Of a DNA stretch of 64,000 nt, positions 48,893 through 64,000 are shown piece after piece. Each line of letters opens with the position of its first letter. The stretch's first letter is position 1. This DNA comes from Paragordius varius. Its lineage: Eukaryota; Nematomorpha. The notes beneath the pieces were generated by a model. The model was given only the letters and a program-made list of their open reading frames with translations. It did no database searches and was not told the origin of the DNA. Location of the stretch: the NCBI GenBank assembly GCA_964247055.1, contig OZ176050.1, positions 13,950,001-14,014,000 on the forward strand, written 5' to 3'. Position numbers and translations under genes: made by a program.

Positions 48893-49485
48893 TATTTTAT
48901 TAAAAAAGAAACAAGATTTAGATCTTCTAAAAACGTTAAAATCATAATTGTTCAATAGATTCAATTAGAATTTGGATTATAAAACCAATGATTGGGCTGT
49001 TAGTGTAATATTAAATTATCCCTTGATAATTTTGGTAAAATAATTTTTTTTTAGCTGATTCAGTTATTAAAAATCTACTTTTTAAAAAATATAAAAATTG
49101 TATAATGATAAATTTATTTTTTATCCTAAAATCTAGTCAAACTCTTAAAATAGTTATTTTATGGTAATTTAAAGTTAAAAACCGATAGGCATTTTTTCAT
49201 GAGCTATGGCATATGCGATTTCAAGTCCATCTAAATGTTGATCCCCATTCTTATCGTGGACGCCAAAATAAAATTTTGTTAACTCTTCTTCGCTTAACTT
49301 CTTAGGATCTTGAACAAACCCATGTAAATCATGATATAAATGTCTAAAAGTTTAATATATATATATATATATATATAATACTCTTTAATATCATTTGGAT
49401 TTTGTTTGAAATCTGCAAAACCTTGTTGATTATACGCACAACTAAACAGTGTTAAAAAAATTGCACATATGACACGCGTAGACAT
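44716..49485 (-). CDS. MCFD2: MCFD2-like EF-hand secretory protein
   Basis: MCFD2 is a small calcium-binding luminal protein that pairs with the lectin LMAN1 to export glycoproteins from the ER. Exons (minus): 49485-49382, 49343-49183, 44876-44716, giving 141 aa (human 146). Residues 1-19 form a signal peptide (RVICAIFLTLFSCAY). EF-hand 1 is DKNGDQHLDGLE (65-76), in the MCFD2-typical setting followed by an alpha helix; EF-hand 2 is DSNHDGSLKYHE (114-125). Intron 1 is 38 nt, almost all (TA)n. Intron 2 is 4.3 kb and holds a family E MITE that itself holds the family A palindrome and a further A MITE. The exon 2 donor (GTTTTT) is weak and chosen by phase and homology. The start is 63 bp from the CSN5 start, divergently. 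CGREF1 is the alternative family; length favours MCFD2. Confidence 0.85.
45018..45212. repeat. 21-bp tandem repeat array, left TIR of the family A palindrome
   Basis: Nine units with core CAAATTCACCCTTGAAC. Units alternate between CCCTTGAAC and CCCTCGAAC, and the mirror array (48050-48240) keeps the same order of variants. Because 21 is a multiple of three, the array is open in several frames; none is a gene. Confidence 0.9.
45466..46546 (-). CDS. Tc1/mariner-type (IS630-like) DD34E transposase, left copy, apparently intact
   Basis: Cut-and-paste DNA transposase. Exon 2 (46481-45466) gives a long open frame with N-terminal helix-turn-helix (SIKMVAESLDINYNTAKSF), a second HTH, then the catalytic core: VFIDECGFH (first Asp), ILDNAKIHK (second Asp) and NPIENAFSKIK (Glu), with 34 residues between second Asp and Glu. 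Upstream, ATG at 46546 opens MANTTNQDSEIILI (46546-46504). A 22-nt GT-AG intron (46503-46482) joins it to DGKKNYTKLSEHDKK in frame, giving 352 aa. Without the intron the N-terminus is blocked by a stop and translation would have to begin at the internal Met at 46416. The 3' end faces the 21-bp repeat TIR. It looks whole and may be active. Confidence 0.88.
46595..46667. other. Central loop and likely shared promoter of the palindrome
   Basis: 73 bp unique sequence between the arms, AT-rich except ACACGTCGCATAAAATATACCG. Both transposase genes start about 50 bp outside it, so any promoter would be bidirectional. Confidence 0.5.
46716..47795 (+). pseudogene. DD34E transposase, right copy, frameshifted
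   Basis: Mirror of the left copy, starting ATG at 46716 with the same 22-nt intron (46759-46780). After the helix-turn-helix the A run at 46925-46933 is one base shorter than in the left copy, which shifts the frame, so only the C-terminal part (from about 47238; all three catalytic residues) reads as in the left copy. A GGT/GTC change just after the intron (D-G to D-V) is the other difference seen. Otherwise the arms are essentially identical, so the break is recent. Confidence 0.8.
48257..48626. repeat. Family A MITE abutting the palindrome
   Basis: ATTTACAGTTCAAATTCACC starts immediately after the palindrome's terminus, sharing the TA-rich junction. It has five 21-bp units on the left (one truncated) and inverted units on the right, ending TTTGAACTGTAAAT. 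The body matches the FARSB-intron copies. Confidence 0.8.
49344..49381 (-). other. 38-nt intron of MCFD2 made of (TA)n
   Basis: The donor is GTATTATA and the acceptor CTTTTAG. The interior is a TA repeat. It is the longest of the micro-intron class here, perhaps enlarged by slippage. Confidence 0.8.
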
Positions 49486-49548
49486 TCCTCGATTTGTGAA
49501 TCAGGTGTTATAAAGATTAGATAAATATCTAATAAAAATTTTGATTTG
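49486..49548. promoter_or_regulatory. Bidirectional MCFD2/CSN5 promoter with palindromic GATA-type site
   Basis: Only 63 bp lie between the two start codons, so both 5'UTRs and core promoters share this space or overlap coding sequence. At 49517-49532 the inverted repeat TTAGATA-AA-TATCTAA presents an AGATAA (GATA-type) site on each strand. No TATA box at a standard distance was identified. The regulatory role is inferred. Confidence 0.5.
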
Positions 49549-55203
<5,655 letters not shown>

Positions 55204-55524
55204 ATTATATTTCACTCAAGAGTGGGAAATGTAGTAAAATTTAGGGTTTAAAAAAATTAAATTCTCCAAAATTGGTATTTGGAACATTTCCTTGGGAACA
55301 TGGTCAGGTTCATAAATGATATTTTTAATCAATCATGAATGCACCCGTAAATTTAACCTTATCAACTATCCTCTTGTGTTTAGTTCCCAAATCCCCAGAA
55401 ATTAATATATTGTACTACTAATTCCCTCCATATAAGTATTATATAAATTTTTTAACCCTATGTACTTGTCTTACAAAGGCAAAGTCTAGGGAATTCCTTA
55501 ATTAAAGCTTTCCCAGTGTAAAAT
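55204..55524. other. CSN5 downstream region
   Basis: Presumed 3'UTR and spacer. Nothing further is seen. Confidence 0.4.
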
Positions 55525-55596
55525 GCACCAAAGATAAACAGAGTTTAGCATTGCTGCCTTCCAAGCAGCAGATTGGGTTCGAATCCTTTAAAAGTA
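55525..55596 (+). pseudogene. tRNA-Gly(TCC)-like sequence, decayed
   Basis: A perfect 5-bp anticodon stem GCTGC/GCAGC encloses the loop CTTCCAA (anticodon TCC, 55560-55562), preceded by TTTAGCA as in eukaryotic tRNA-Gly. A T-loop block GGGTTCGAATCC follows. The T stem and acceptor stem do not pair well, so this is a tRNA pseudogene or a tRNA-derived SINE head, not a working tRNA. Confidence 0.6.
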
Positions 55597-55599
55597 ATT

Positions 55600-56015
55600 C
55601 TTTCTCCACCGTAACCATGCCTGTGTTTGTTGCAACAAAGGCTCCCCAATTCTTTCCCACGCTTGACAATCAATTATTGAGATGCACTTGAACCTGTGTC
55701 CATAATCATACGTATTGGCTTACCATTAATTACTGTTGTTATCTTAGGGGTGGATCCACTATCGATATGCTGAACGTTGATCATTTTCTTTGCCCAGTAC
55801 GCTTGAAAGTGATTCTAGCCTTGGCACTTGTAACATTGCTTATCCCAAGAGGGCCATCTCCCGGATCTAAAACTCAAAATATGGATATTGTTGATAAATG
55901 GCGCAAAAATGTTTCGTTTCAATTTATGGTAATGCAAAAGTGTATCACGGAATGTCTGGAACTCGATCTCAAAAAAATTACATGTTTTACAACGATAAAT
56001 CGCGGATAAATGCAA
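55600..56015 (-). mobile_element. Ty3/Gypsy-type fossil fragment, inverted
   Basis: A minus-strand piece covering a CCHC-type nucleocapsid knuckle (CYKCQG) and the start of a protease-like region with MDTG-type motif. It corresponds to the stretch at about 57.83-58.05 kb on the plus strand, so two copies of the same family face each other here. Broken, with a few breaks; neither end nor LTR was recognised. Confidence 0.6.
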
Positions 56016-56097
56016 TCAAAAGCTCTGTAAGCTCAGATTTACCGATAAAAAATGGTAAATGCATATCTGTCAAGATTTACTCACTGATGATACAAAT

Positions 56098-57177
56098 TGT
56101 TTAAAGTTGGTAAGTAAATATGGATACACTTTTCATTTTTTCTGCCTGTTATTTACATCTGGTTTCACACAAAATGGTCATTCCGATTCAACCGAAGATT
56201 TATATGGTTTTAATTTACCGAGTATCCTAAACGAGTTCCACAGAGCTCAAAAATTGATATGCCTTTATTGTTAACGCATGGGCGCTTCTATTGGTTGTTG
56301 TGTCAGTTCTTGTAAGAAAAGTTATCATTTCCCTTGTTTTAAAAACGACAACCAAAACTTGGGTTCGTTTAGCTCCTATTGTTCAGAACATATCCTACTT
56401 TTGCAATAAAAATGCCTCATATGTATGTTACAAATAAGGAACACTAAAATTCATTAAACAAAATATCAATTCAAAAATAACTACGATTGCAACTTCGAGG
56501 ACAAACACTACACCGATTATGAACTTATCCGTGGAAACAATAGCATAACCCCGCCACAGCGTTTTGCCTCGAAATGATACAAGGCCAAATTAAAAAAGAA
56601 AAAAATGGCTACACACAGCCACAAAAATCTAAAAAATAAATACCTGTCTTGAACAATGATGACTTTGAATGTGACCAAATTATTAGAATTGAGTGTAAAA
56701 TAACTATCACGCCTTTATATATACAAAGACATGAAATCCTCCAGATGTGTTCTCGAAATCTATTATTTGCCTAATATGTCAACAGACCAATCTTCGATTT
56801 GAAAGAGTTTTATATTCAAACAGAACGCTGTTCAACTGCTCATTTTCATAGGTATTTGATTCAGAAACAAGGATTTCACTCCTTATTTATTCCAGTGTCG
56901 GCTTGTTGTAATAAAGAAATTTTTCTAGGAACTTTGAAAGACCGTATATACTTCCCTGAGCCCGACGCAAGTTGGGAACCAAAGGATAATGCCTACAGTG
57001 AGTTATATCAAAAGCCAGAATACTGTTCTCACCTTTACCGTAAATGTCCGCATAGCACCGATGAGATGCTTATTTGTGAATCATGCGGGAGTGAGGCCAA
57101 ACTTTTACCATGCGTTGGATTTAGGCTTACCGACTCGATTCCTGATCAATGGTATTGTTGTGCTTCTTTATACAATT
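56098..57177 (+). pseudogene. PHF7/G2E3-like PHD-finger protein, broken
   Basis: Three pieces in order resemble the extended PHD module and following region of PHF7/G2E3-type ubiquitin ligases: an HxFCLLFTSG segment (56.1-56.27 kb), GASIGC then SCKKSYHFPC and CSEH (56.28-56.4 kb), and CNKEIFLGTLKD then DASWEPKDNAYSELYQ with further Cys pairs and WYCC (56.8-57.17 kb). Vertebrate relatives act in meiosis and the cell cycle. Several breaks separate the pieces, so it is not expressed as one protein. It lies between two facing Gypsy fossils, so it may be a host gene disrupted by them or sequence carried with them. The N-terminal PHD and HECT parts are absent. Confidence 0.6.
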
Positions 57178-57198
57178 CCCCCCCCCCCCCCCACCCCC
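57178..57198. repeat. Poly-C tract
   Basis: Fifteen C, one A, five C. It is striking in so AT-rich a sequence and sits at the end of the PHD-like pseudogene. Confidence 0.9.
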
Positions 57199-57223
57199 TG
57201 AACTATCAAATTATATGCACTGA

Positions 57224-57829
57224 ATGACATTGCTTCTTTGTCAAAATAGAAAGGGCAGGGACGTAATCAACGCCAGCTTATGGCTCGCGCTTACTGGGAA
57301 TTCCTCGCTCAAAATAATTACGATTCCCTATCCCCATCGAGAAAGAGTTTCAGCGGATTACATAGAAATCGGACAAGGGAAATATCACGCTAATTCTTTC
57401 AGTGTAACCCGCGTCTCACTCCGACATCTAAGGGCATCACAGCCCTGTTATTGCTTAATCTCGTACACTGAAAATATTGTCGCAAGATCCTTCGCTGACG
57501 AGAGACGTCAACGTTCTAGTAAGCAGGTTAGATTGTTTCTTATCGGACTCAATCAGACAAATCCTCCACCAACTAAGACCGGCCATGCACCACCACCCAT
57601 TGAATCAAGAAAGAGCTATCAATCTGTCAATCCTTAAATTAGATCTGTTTACCAGATTCCCAACGCCAGGGAAAACGAACCTGTAACTCTAAAATGGGTG
57701 CTAGACAAAGCCTTCAATTATGAAAAGGCACATCAATTGGCAACAATAGATGGCAATTGCATACAACAGCTCGGACGTAGAACAAGTGTCCCTGCAGTTT
57801 AGGCCATGCACCCGGCAGATGCCCAGCTT
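57224..57829 (+). other. Unassigned stretch between the PHD pseudogene and Gypsy pol
   Basis: Less AT-rich than the surroundings. Overlapping open frames (57224-57637 and 57477-57686) have no recognisable domain. By position this may be gag-like sequence of the neighbouring fossil, but no knuckle or capsid motif was seen. Confidence 0.35.
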
Positions 57830-58784
57830 GGGGTCAATTTTACAAGTACCAAGGCTGGAATCACTTTCTACCGTACTGTAAGAAGAAAATGATTAGTCAA
57901 CGTTCAGCATATCAAATGTGGAGCTACCCCTAAGATAACAATAGTAATAATGGTACAATGCGCATGATTATGGACACAGTTTCAAGTTATCTATAATTGA
58001 TTAAGCGTGGGAAAAAATTGCAGAGCCTTTGTTGCAACAAACAGGCCCAGATTTGTATAGCTATGATGGACAAAGAATTAATTCTAAGGGTAGGTGTATG
58101 GTCAGGGTACAAGATGGTGAAACAAAACCTGTGGCGTGCGTGGTGGTGATCGGCATTACCCCAGCAATCCTTGGTTGGGATTGGCTAAAAGAATTTCCGA
58201 ATGCCATAACACAGATGATAAGTTGTCGTAATAAATTTAATTCCCTTTTTTTGAAAAGTTAGGATGTTTCACTTGAGAGCCTATAAGTGTCGCCGCATCC
58301 CGATACCATCAAAAGAAAAAGTCTGAAATTTAAAGACTTGAAGCGGACATAATCATACCATTTCTCGGACTGAGAAATTAGCCTGGGCCACCCTTATTGT
58401 TTGTATAACAAAAGTGAATGATGCCTTAAGATTATATGCAGATTATCATGTTTCAATAAATCCGCATCTGGTAGATGATGGTTATAATATACCGAGATTT
58501 GACAAATTAGTTTCCAAAATAGGATTAGGACATCCTTTTTGGTCTATTTAAAAGACGCATATTTGCAATTGCCAATAGATCAGGAAAGTCAAAAGTTGCT
58601 AACTATTACCACACCCCCAGGGTATTTCACAGAAGAGTTCCCTTTGGCCTAACGAGCGCCACCTGCATTTTTTAAAGATTAATGGATAAGACTTAAGTAA
58701 CCGCCCGGGAACAGCTGTATATTTAGACTATGTTTTTTAACAGGGACAAACCCAACGAACATAAAAGAAACTTGGTATTTAAGC

Positions 58785-60437
58785 GTCTAGACCAGGCCTT
58801 TGAACTTTTGTAACTTCCGACCCATTTATGATTGCGAGTTTTCTAACGACCCCAACAATTATGAAAGAAAAATAAATTAATATTTTTTGATGATATATCT
58901 TTGGGTAACAATATACATATACATATAAAAAATATAAATTTAGTATTCGTTTGGAAGCGTATAAAAATTTAAATTGAAATTTGCACAAATGTTATAGATA
59001 TGTTTTGTTATGGTTTCAAAAACAAAAGTGGATTCTGACCGTCTTGATTCTTTTGAATATATCCAAGTAGGTGTTAAATATTAAATTAAAGTTTACGTTA
59101 AAAATTTAATGAGATGGATGTGCCTGTTTTTTATTGCATAACAAATCAAATATTGGTGTAATGTTGAAAACTGCTGGACGTAAGACCTATTCAACATTTT
59201 TTATCGCTGAACGATAATGGAATTAATGTATGTTAAAGCTGAGAAAAATATATATGTGGTGCTAAGTGGCAGAAGTGCATTTAACGCCATATCGGCGACT
59301 GTGGGAAATTCAGTTCCAGCCGTTCCAAAATTCAGTTAAGGGCCTTTTTGGAATTGTTGTTTTAGAGTCACACGAAAGTTCAGCAAAATCCTCTTGAGCT
59401 TTAAGTGGCAAATGATCAATCTCACTTAAGCCAATCCAAAACGGCTTTCGTTTCCAAATGCTGATCCATTTAATAAAAGTTTCAATTTTATCGTCTGAAG
59501 TAAATATATCCCAATTTTTTCCTTGAAGAGACAAGTTAAGATCGCTTAACTTCGCAAAAATATCTGACAAATAGCACAGCTTGGATAGCCACAAGTCAAT
59601 TTTAAAAAAAAAGCAGCAAATTTACATTTTCGTTCAGTTAAAATTTCGATCTCGTCCTTTAATAACAATAATCTTTTTAAACTTTGACCTCTTGACAACC
59701 ATCTCTGCATGTAATAACAAAGTTGTGTTTTAGAAATCCGTATCCTTACAGAAATTTGAAAATAAGCGACTGTTAAGGGCATGGCTCTTATCAAATTGAC
59801 TTTAACAGCATTCTGACTAACATCGTTCGATTCTGGTGCTATTTTTTTGCTGCAAAAGCCTCTCGGTGAATAAGGCAATGGGTAAAAGTTATATGATCAT
59901 AATGAGCAGCTTAAAACATGATTTTAAAACCAATATTTTCGTTATTCTTCGCTCTTGCACCATCTGTGCATCACAGCAATTTTTCCATAGTAAACCTTCT
60001 GCTTTTAAAAATTCGTCATCAAATTCTGAATAACATGCACTGTTCACAAACAATGGCTAAAGGAAAATAACACGAAATGTATTAGTTCCTTCAAAATAAC
60101 ACTTTGAAATTTTGTTGATAATATTTATCAGGATTATTTTGGTTTCGAATTGACAAAATAAATCTACATTTTATAAATTTGTATAACATCTTCTGATTCA
60201 TAGTAAATTTATACAACATTATGATCTGAATTGAAATGCTGGTAAACAGTCTTCCGGAACCAGAAGATTTTATGATATATATCTACGGTGAATGTTATTT
60301 TTTCTTGATAGCAATAATTTTACAAGTTAAAAAACGTTTTTTGTTAAATTGTATTTTTATCACTCGCGACCCCATAATTTAGCTACGCGACCGCAAATGG
60401 GGTCGCGACCCATAGTTTAAGAAGCCCTGGTCTAGAC
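58785..60437. repeat. 8-bp target-site duplication GTCTAGAC
   Basis: GTCTAGAC occurs exactly at 58785-58792 and 60430-60437, on either side of the hAT element. Eight bases is the hAT hallmark. Confidence 0.9.
58793..60429 (-). mobile_element. hAT transposon (ZBED/SCAND3-like transposase), decayed, inside the Gypsy fossil
   Basis: 1637 bp. Left end CAGGCCTTTGAACTTTTGTA; right end GGGTCGCGACCCATAGTTTA then AGAAGCCCTG (inverted CAGGGCTTCTTAAAC). Minus-strand pieces of a hAT transposase: RWLSRGQSLKRLLLLKDEI (about 59.67-59.70 kb), WLSKLCYLSDIFAKLSDLNLS (about 59.53-59.6 kb) and WKRKPFWIGL. Frame changes between them and an absent N-terminal BED/catalytic start make it nonfunctional. The C-terminal dimerisation part is also missing. 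Confidence 0.85.
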
Positions 60438-61060
60438 GAATCTGGTTTAAAATTAAGTAAAGCAGACTACAACATTTTCAACCCTCCGTAAGTTATTTAG
60501 ACTATGATACATCAAACAACGGCATCTCACCAGCCGCCGATAAAGTTAAAGCCATACAAGACTTCCCAAGACCCAATGACAAAACAACACTCATTCTTAG
60601 GCTAAATAAATTTTTACACGATTCCTTCCAAAATCGAATAGAAGTTGGTCGACCTAAGTTGTTATAAAAAACCCTGGATATGAAGCAAAAACCTTAAGGA
60701 CTGTTTTTACAAAGCCAAAAATTTAATATGCCATACAGTTAAACACTCGCTATTCAACCCTGAGTTACCTATAATAAAAACAGATTCCTCAAATAAAGGG
60801 TACGGAGCAGTGTTGCTACAAACCACGCGAGAGGGTATAAATAAATTACCTACGCATCAAGGAAGTTATCCTAACCCGAATCATTCAGTCATGAAAAGGA
60901 AGCACAAACCATACTTTTCGCTTTTGAAAAATTTAAAACGTTTATTACGGGGAAGAAGTTTCAATAGCATACTGATCACAGACCACTAATGACATTATCG
61001 TAAAATAGACCAAACACAATTAGCTACCACGTTGGATATATTACCATCCGAATTTAAATA

Positions 61061-61431
61061 CCTAGTCAGAAATGGCTGGCCAAACATTTGTCGCAAAAGA
61101 CAATCAGTTATTTCTGGCATAATTTTCTGTCACAATGATTTATTTTATATATTTGTTTTAAAAAAATAATTGAAACGTAGGATTTTAAAGATTAATTGAG
61201 ATAGAGACAATTGGTACATAATATAAACTTCATAAATATTACGGTATTTATCAGTTTTCGACAGTACATAAAACAAAACTAAATATGTCACATCATTAAT
61301 ATTTAATTTAACCTTTATCACAATGGATTGGCTTTAAACACCTATATTGCATTCCACCAAGAGAAATCACATCAAAGTATTTTAAGTTGTGCTACATTTA
61401 AGTTACATAAATTTTATTATACATAGGATTT
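61061..61431. other. AT-rich spacer
   Basis: Nothing coding or repetitive can be supported. Confidence 0.5.
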
Positions 61432-61782
61432 ATACCATTTGCAAGATTCTCAATTCAAGTCCTTGACATTTTAAGTTGATTATGGAACACTTCAAGTTAG
61501 AAATTGAACACTTGTTTGAAAAACATATAAAAGATAATAATTTAGTTAAATTAGAAAAAATTAAGAAACAAAAAAAGCGGTTTTTGAATAAAAAAATTTA
61601 TTTTAATTGAATATATAAGTAATAAAGAAAAAAATTGGGTAAAAACAATTAAATAAAAAATATGCAAAAATAATAATTAAATTTAAAAATTTTGAGGACC
61701 AAATTGAAAGTTTCAAGGATTAAATTGAAATATTCAAGGGCCAACTTGAAGTGTTCACGGACACTCTTGAAGTAAATGGTAT
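61432..61782. repeat. Family B element, short copy
   Basis: The left end is ATACCATTTGCAAGATTCTC. The right end has inverted units (CCAACTTGAAGTGTTCACGG) and AAGTAAATGGTAT. The 21-bp units are more decayed on the left. Confidence 0.7.
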
Positions 61783-62716
61783 GCATTTATCTCAAAGGAG
61801 ATTTAATTTACATGTCTAGTATATGATTAATATTTCAATGTAATAAAATTTTGAAAAAAAAATAGTGGCGCCTGTCCGCAATTAAATATCATGTTGGCAA
61901 TTTTTAATTGCTAATAATGTCGAAAAATCTAATATATACCAACAGACATGTAAATTAATTCCCCTTTTAGCCAAATTTAAAACTAAATGCTCAATAGGAC
62001 TCATTACTGTATTTCATCCCCTTATATTACGAAGTCAACCCAAACGTTATCAATGGATTTGTGATCTAAATGTAACTGTGGTTTACGAACTTTTTTACAT
62101 TTCATGATTTAAATTAATATTTATATTTTCAAATTTTAATTTAAGCGTAAAAAAGGTGGTTTTAAGAGCCCTTTAATTTAGGAATGATTATGGTAGGAAC
62201 TATATTGAAAACAAAAATAAAACGATTCCAAGAAAACCGGATTTTAAATTTTTTCAAATAAAACCACAATGGTTTGATAAATTTAAACCCGAAATCGGGT
62301 GGTTTTGGCCAATTAAAACAAAATTTAATGGGTTTTATTTTAAGATGCTTTCTGTAATCTTATTACCCGTTTCAAACACTGGTTTGTTTATTTGTATGAG
62401 AAATTGGGACTCCTTTAGGAAGTATGCATAGGGTGTTACAGATCTACCGTAAAATTCCGTAAATTACCATATCATTATTTAATTAGTAATATAAGCTTTT
62501 AATAGTATTACATCTAAATAAGAGTAAAACCGAAATTTTCAAATTTTTTGGTTAATTTTTAATTGCTGATATATTAATTTCGTATGTTTGCTACCATATA
62601 ATCAAGCGACCTTTAAAAATTTTGTAGGTCAAATAATTTACACAGGGAGTTGATTTAATAATACTAACGAACCTTTTTTCTGTTAACATAACTTTTTCTA
62701 TCATATTTTTCCAACG
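61783..62716. other. Spacer
   Basis: No gene or classified repeat is seen. The stretch near 62220-62330 (AAACCGG, AAATCGGG) is slightly richer in GC but has no open frame of note. Confidence 0.45.
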
Positions 62717-62724
62717 GGTTAACC

Positions 62725-63736
62725 CAGTGGTACTCACCAAAAAAATTTGACGGGCCAAATAAAATATATTCTTTTTTGAGGGCCATAAACCTTATAATGG
62801 CAAATATTCCAGAGCTATTTGACACATTGCACATATTTATACTCTGAGTCAGCACAATAAATTTTTTTCGGAGCGCATGTAAATCCAGCTAAAAACTCTT
62901 TTTGACCATTTCGTTTAAAAAATTAAAATATTTTGATAACATCATTTAATTTTGATATTAACCCATAATTTTTGAATTTGATTTCGTCTCATGACAGGCC
63001 ACGTCGGCTATATGATCATCGGTTAAGCGATTTTTGTTTTTCTTGACATTTATTTTTGAATATGCCGTCTCACATGTGTAAGTTGAGGGAAAAACAGTTA
63101 GGATAACTGGAGCACATTTTTTATATTTTCATATTTATTTGGCACATCATGCCAAAATACATTTTCTTCTCTACGATTCTCATTTAATATAGCCCCCGAA
63201 TTGGAATCTATAATCATTGAATTCTTCAATGATTATAACCTGATCGAAACCAAAATGTTCAAGTTGTCTAAGATTAGATAAATTCATATGCCATGGATTT
63301 TCAACGAATGCTAAGCAATTTTAAATATTTTTTAATTCCTTAAATCTGAGTTTCATCTCATTGGATAAAAATGTTAGATGATTGTTTATTATTAAATTAA
63401 TCTCCGCGGGAAATTCCATATTTTTTCATTAATCGTTGTGAAAGGCTTGCTTAAACACAAAAAAGGAATGCAACAAACATTTCAAAATAGAAAACAAAAC
63501 AGAATACATTAGCAAAAACAACATGTGCCAAAATTTTAAAATCATTTTAATGTAGGGAAAATTTTCTACATTTGGGTAATAAAAATTAAGGAAAATAATT
63601 TAATAATAAATAACCAAAATTCGTTAGTATTTTATTACAATAAAAAAATAATTTAAGTATTAATATGGTCATAGGGCAATTTTAAATCACTTTTAGGGCC
63701 GCATGCGGCCCGCGGGCCGTGGTTTGAGTACCACTG
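62725..63736 (-). mobile_element. hAT element, decayed
   Basis: It runs from CAGTGGTACTCACCAAAA to GGGCCGTGGTTTGAGTACCACTG, with target duplication GGTTAACC/GGTTAGCC (62717-62724, 63737-63744; one mismatch). The right end carries the GC-rich CATGCGGCCCGCGGGCC block typical of many hAT ends. The minus strand keeps weak transposase-like pieces (for example RFKELKKYLKLL and NLRQLEHFGFDQV in different frames). 1012 bp, no intact frame. Confidence 0.75.
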
Positions 63737-63744
63737 GGTTAGCC

Positions 63745-64000
63745 CATATGTATCCCAAACAAATGAATTTTATTTGTTAATTTTGCCATACAGAGCTATA
63801 TATGATTGTTAATTTTTTATAATTTCGTATTTTTTTGTTATCCTGTCCATGTTATATTATAGTTAAATATTATAAAAACGTTAATATTTTTGGTCATCCT
63901 TATTAATGGCCCATGACTCCCATATATAGGTTTTAGTCAAAGAGCATTTTTTATCGTTTTTAGTTTTAACTGTTTGTGCAAATTCCATTTTTAATGTAAT
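63745..64000. other. Window end, AT-rich
   Basis: The last 40 bases (GTTTGTGCAAATTCCATTTTT) vaguely resemble a family E right end, but no partner arm is in the window. Confidence 0.35.

Larger units (their letters stand above)
57830..61060 (+). mobile_element. Ty3/Gypsy-type LTR retrotransposon fossil (pol region), interrupted by a hAT element
   Basis: Plus-strand pieces in pol order: protease-like (about 57.96-58.2 kb), reverse-transcriptase-like (about 58.27-58.78 and from 60.44 kb) and RNase H-like (about 60.75-61.0 kb). Broken many times (clearly more than five). No LTRs or integrase recognised. A hAT transposon at 58793-60429 splits the RT region and is younger. Old by its decay. Confidence 0.75.

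Overview
The window is strongly AT-rich eukaryotic DNA, almost certainly from an animal. The recognisable genes are metazoan-type housekeeping genes with many introns, set in a dense landscape of small DNA transposons. From left to right: D-aminoacyl-tRNA deacylase (DTD, minus, 9.1-9.6 kb); the cytosolic phenylalanyl-tRNA synthetase beta chain (FARSB, minus, 18.4-29.3 kb); an EHD-family membrane-remodelling ATPase (plus, 36.1-38.7 kb); ATP-dependent NAD(P)HX dehydratase (NAXD, plus, 40.2-44.0 kb); an MCFD2-like EF-hand secretory protein (minus, 44.7-49.5 kb); and COP9 signalosome subunit 5 (CSN5, plus, 49.5-55.2 kb). A small Cys-rich gene of an uncharacterised animal family lies at 12.6-13.1 kb. 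A broken PHF7/G2E3-like PHD gene lies at 56.1-57.2 kb.

The main finding is intron size. Intron lengths fall into two classes: one of about 22-38 nt and one of several hundred to a few thousand. I placed sixteen micro-introns by frame and by recall of the conserved protein families: three in DTD, six in FARSB, two in NAXD, two in CSN5, one in MCFD2, one in the Cys-rich gene and one in a resident transposase. Introns averaging in the mid-20s have been described in dicyemid mesozoans. A dicyemid or another reduced animal parasite is therefore my leading guess, but the sequence does not prove it. Where examined, the long introns are filled with MITEs, which suggests that micro-introns grew by transposon insertion.

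The second finding is a group of four DNA-transposon families (A-D). They share the terminus ATACCATTT and carry family-specific tandem repeats of about 21 bp (roughly two helical turns) in inverted orientation at both ends. The family A locus at 45.0-48.3 kb is a near-perfect 3.2-kb palindrome carrying two divergent DD34E (IS630/Tc1/mariner) transposase genes. The left copy looks intact and contains its own 22-nt intron. Other mobile DNA: a CAGT-ended MITE family with TA target sites (E, eleven copies), a family with AACACTT/AAGTGTT ends (G), a family with GATGTGGGCTCC ends (F), foldback elements, two LINE remnants, two hAT elements with 8-bp target duplications, and fossil Ty3/Gypsy pieces at 55.6-61.1 kb.

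The genes do not form an operon or pathway. Two layout points matter. MCFD2 and CSN5 diverge from start codons only 63 bp apart, around a palindromic double GATA-type site. CSN5 and NAXD each contain tandem duplications spanning an intron-exon boundary, which leave exon stubs with splice acceptors inside the intron.
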